Assembly: GCA_026398575.1 (NCBI GenBank)
Contig: JAPLSP010000485.1
Location: forward strand, 1-47,375
Reading direction: 5' to 3'
DNA length: 47,375 nt
Source: Candidatus Sumerlaeota bacterium
Lineage (GTDB): Bacteria > Sumerlaeota > Sumerlaeia > JADFCT01
Position numbers and translations under genes: made by a program. The notes under the pieces were generated by a model, which had not been told where the DNA came from, did no database searches, and worked only from the letters and a program-made list of their open reading frames with translations. How positions within the stretch are numbered: the first letter of the stretch is position 1; every line of letters starts with the position of its first letter. Shown here piece by piece: positions 45,450 through 47,375 of this stretch.

Positions 45450-47375
45450 CTATTTCGCCTTCGGCCATAGGCGGGCGGCAATAGCGGAGATGGTGGATTC
45501 GGAAAGCAGCTGTTGGGCTTCTTTCTCGGCGTCGGCGATGGCAAGGGTGCCGATGGCTTTTTGCAGGCGGGGGATGCAGCGCGGCTCGACGCTGAGCGTG
45601 CGGATTCCGATGCCGAGGAGGAAAGGCAGGTAGGCTTCTTCGTGCGCCATCTCGCCGCAGATGGAAACCTCGATCTTGCGCTTGACGCCGACGTGCGCCA
45701 CGCGCTTCAGGGCGCGCAGCACCGCCGGATGATACGGCAGGAAATAGGAGGCGACTTTCTCGTTGTTGCGGTCCACCGCCAGCATGAACTGGATCAGGTC
45801 ATTGGCGCCAATCGAAAGAAAATCGGCGTGCTTGGCCAGGGCGTCGGCCAGCACGACGGCCGACGGCGTCTCGACCATCACCCCAAGCTGCGGCGAATGA
45901 AGGTTTGTTATTCCCTCTTTTTGAAGATCGTTCATGCAGATTTCCACTGACTCGCGCGCCTTGAGGTAGTCCTCGACGGACGTGATCATGGGGAACATGA
46001 TGCGCAACGTGTCCATGCCGGCGCTGGCGCGCAGGATCGCGCGAATCTGCTGATGAAAAACGTCCAGGTGCCGGAAGCAAAATCGCACGGACCGCAGCCC
46101 CAGCGCAGGATTGGCCTCGCTCATATCGTCGTAATAGGCCAGCAGTTTGTCGCCGCCGATGTCCAACGTGCGGAAGGTGACTTTTTTGCCGGGCATTCCC
46201 TCGATGAGCCGGCGATAGATGACGGTCTGCTCCATCTCCGAGGGAAAAACGGCGCGCGCCAGAAAGGGAAACTCGCTGCGGTACAACCCGACGCCTTCGG
46301 CCTGGACGTCGCGCGCCAGCGACAGGTCCACCAGCAGGTTGATATTCGCCATCAACCGGACACGCACGCCGTCGCGCGTATAAGTCTCGGGCTTCACCTC
46401 CTCCTTGACGCGGTCAATCTCGACGCGCGCCGCCCTGCGCGCCTGATACCCCTGGACAATATCGCCGGGCGGATCAATGAAGATATTGCCCGATTCGGCG
46501 TCCAGCAACGCCTGGCTGTCTTCGGGCAGCTCCAGCAGCCGCTGATCGTCGGCGATGATGAGCGGCAATCCCAGCGAACGCGCGATGATCGAGACGTGCG
46601 ACGTGACGCCGCCGCTGGCCAGCACGATGCCTTCGATGGGGCTGGAAGCCAGCTTCAGGATATCGGAAGGAAATAAAACGCGCGCGATGACGATCCGGGC
46701 GTCGCCACTGGTGACGATATGCGCGGCGTCCCCGGTGAGATTCGAAATCACCCGCCGGACCAGGTCCATCACGTCTTGCGATTTTTGGCGGATATAGGGA
46801 TGGGGGCTGCTCTCCAGCAGATCGCGGTATTTCAAGCCGACGGCCAGAACGGCAGCAGGCGGATTTTCGCCGGCCTCGATGCGCTCGATCATCTCGCCGA
46901 TGAAACTGATGTCTTTGAGCATCATCAGCTGCGCGTCGAAGATCATGGAGACCATCTCCGGCAGCCGGCTTTCGAGGCTCTGTTGCAGCTCCTTGATCTG
47001 ACGCCCGCATTCGCCCAGGGCGTCATGAAACTCATCGAGCGTGTACTGCCGGGCGAATTCGCGGGCGCTGAGCATGCGCTGAACGCGCGCCGGATCCTCG
47101 ATCTCCACCGGTCCATAAGCGAAGCCCGGCGAAGCCACCTGGCCGCGGAAAATGCCGGGCTGCTCCTGGCGATATTCGGACTTGGCCGGCGCCGGCGCGC
47201 CCAGCTGAATCAGAATGCGGGCGTTTTCGATGGCGCTGGATATCTGCGAGGCCGTGGCGCGCATGGCCATGACGTCCTGATCCGAAAACACCTTGCCTTT
47301 GGCGCGCTGCACAACCAGAACGCCCAACTTCTCGTTGCCCTTGCGCAGCGGCACGGCCAGATACGAATCGAAAGG
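45450..47375 (-). CDS. ptsP: GAF-domain phosphoenolpyruvate-protein phosphotransferase (PtsP/EI-like), N-terminus outside window
   Basis: At least 641 residues, open to the right edge, so the real start lies outside. The visible N-terminus (about 55 residues, FDSYLAVPLRKGNEKLGVLV) is the end of a GAF domain. Then comes enzyme I: a helical N-domain, the phospho-His in GGVTSHVSIIARS, the PEP-binding barrel around RTLDIGGDKLLAY, LGLRSVRF and the C-terminal GICGEMAHEEAY-like stretch (SICGEMAHEEAY). It belongs to the nitrogen-type PTS, which passes phosphate to NPr; no NPr or EIIA gene is seen nearby. Confidence 0.93.
   Translation of the reverse strand, partial: PFDSYLAVPLRKGNEKLGVLVVQRAKGKVFSDQDVMAMRATASQISSAIENARILIQLGAPAPAKSEYRQEQPGIFRGQVASPGFAYGPVEIEDPARVQRMLSAREFARQYTLDEFHDALGECGRQIKELQQSLESRLPEMVSMIFDAQLMMLKDISFIGEMIERIEAGENPPAAVLAVGLKYRDLLESSPHPYIRQKSQDVMDLVRRVISNLTGDAAHIVTSGDARIVIARVLFPSDILKLASSPIEGIVLASGGVTSHVSIIARSLGLPLIIADDQRLLELPEDSQALLDAESGNIFIDPPGDIVQGYQARRAARVEIDRVKEEVKPETYTRDGVRVRLMANINLLVDLSLARDVQAEGVGLYRSEFPFLARAVFPSEMEQTVIYRRLIEGMPGKKVTFRTLDIGGDKLLAYYDDMSEANPALGLRSVRFCFRHLDVFHQQIRAILRASAGMDTLRIMFPMITSVEDYLKARESVEICMNDLQKEGITNLHSPQLGVMVETPSAVVLADALAKHADFLSIGANDLIQFMLAVDRNNEKVASYFLPYHPAVLRALKRVAHVGVKRKIEVSICGEMAHEEAYLPFLLGIGIRTLSVEPRCIPRLQKAIGTLAIADAEKEAQQLLSESTISAIAARLWPKAK

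Overview
The window is one bacterial chromosome segment, apparently from an anaerobic or facultatively anaerobic Gram-negative organism. It has a moderately high GC content, dense operons, many exported proteins and intergenic DNA full of short repeats. The eukaryote-type HisA, a PD40/multi-haem planctomycete-style protein, a Tat-exported Gfo/Idh/MocA oxidoreductase and palindromic repeat families suggest the PVC/Planctomycetota-Lentisphaerota or Hydrogenedentota/Sumerlaeota neighbourhood. This placement is inference; no rRNA or marker gene in the window settles it.

Layout. 1-3.6 kb holds the edge of an AAA ATPase, a HAD phosphatase, hisA and an AIM24-family protein. 3.8-10.3 kb (+ strand) holds an electron-bifurcating [FeFe]-hydrogenase locus of the Hnd type: hndB, hndC, a PIN toxin plus a tandem-duplicated partner inserted in the middle, then a large hndD whose C-terminus carries the NuoE/HndA subunit as a fusion, then a degenerate receiver-domain protein. 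10.4-12.1 kb holds an ATPase + TOPRIM (DUF3226-like) pair, probably a defence module. 12.1-14.2 kb holds an exported putative glycoside hydrolase. 14.5-29.5 kb (- strand) is a complete complex I operon, nuoA-[CBS protein]-B-CD-E-F-G-H-I-J-K-L-M-N, with fused nuoCD. 29.8-31.9 kb holds two tandem ECF-type S components and a Phd-like antitoxin. 32-47 kb holds exported proteins (pectate-lyase-like, c-type cytochrome/PD40, Gfo/Idh/MocA, a 1.56-kaa PQQ-propeller/Ig protein), CstA, and the 3' part of ptsP.

How the genes fit together. The hydrogenase can couple H2 to NAD(P)H and ferredoxin, while complex I exchanges NADH with the quinone pool and pumps ions. Side by side they form a redox-balancing centre; both contain NuoE/F/G-like modules. 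CstA, the S components and the exported carbohydrate-active or redox proteins suggest a scavenging heterotroph.

The most noteworthy points are the hydrogenase fusion with an unusual H-cluster motif pair (a cysteine lost in L1 and gained in L2), the toxin-antitoxin-like insertion inside that operon with a duplicated partner that keeps an internal start, the receiver domain lacking its phosphorylation site, the ATPase-TOPRIM pair, the CBS gene inside the nuo operon, and several families of intergenic 7-, 9- and 10-bp tandem repeats and long perfect hairpins.
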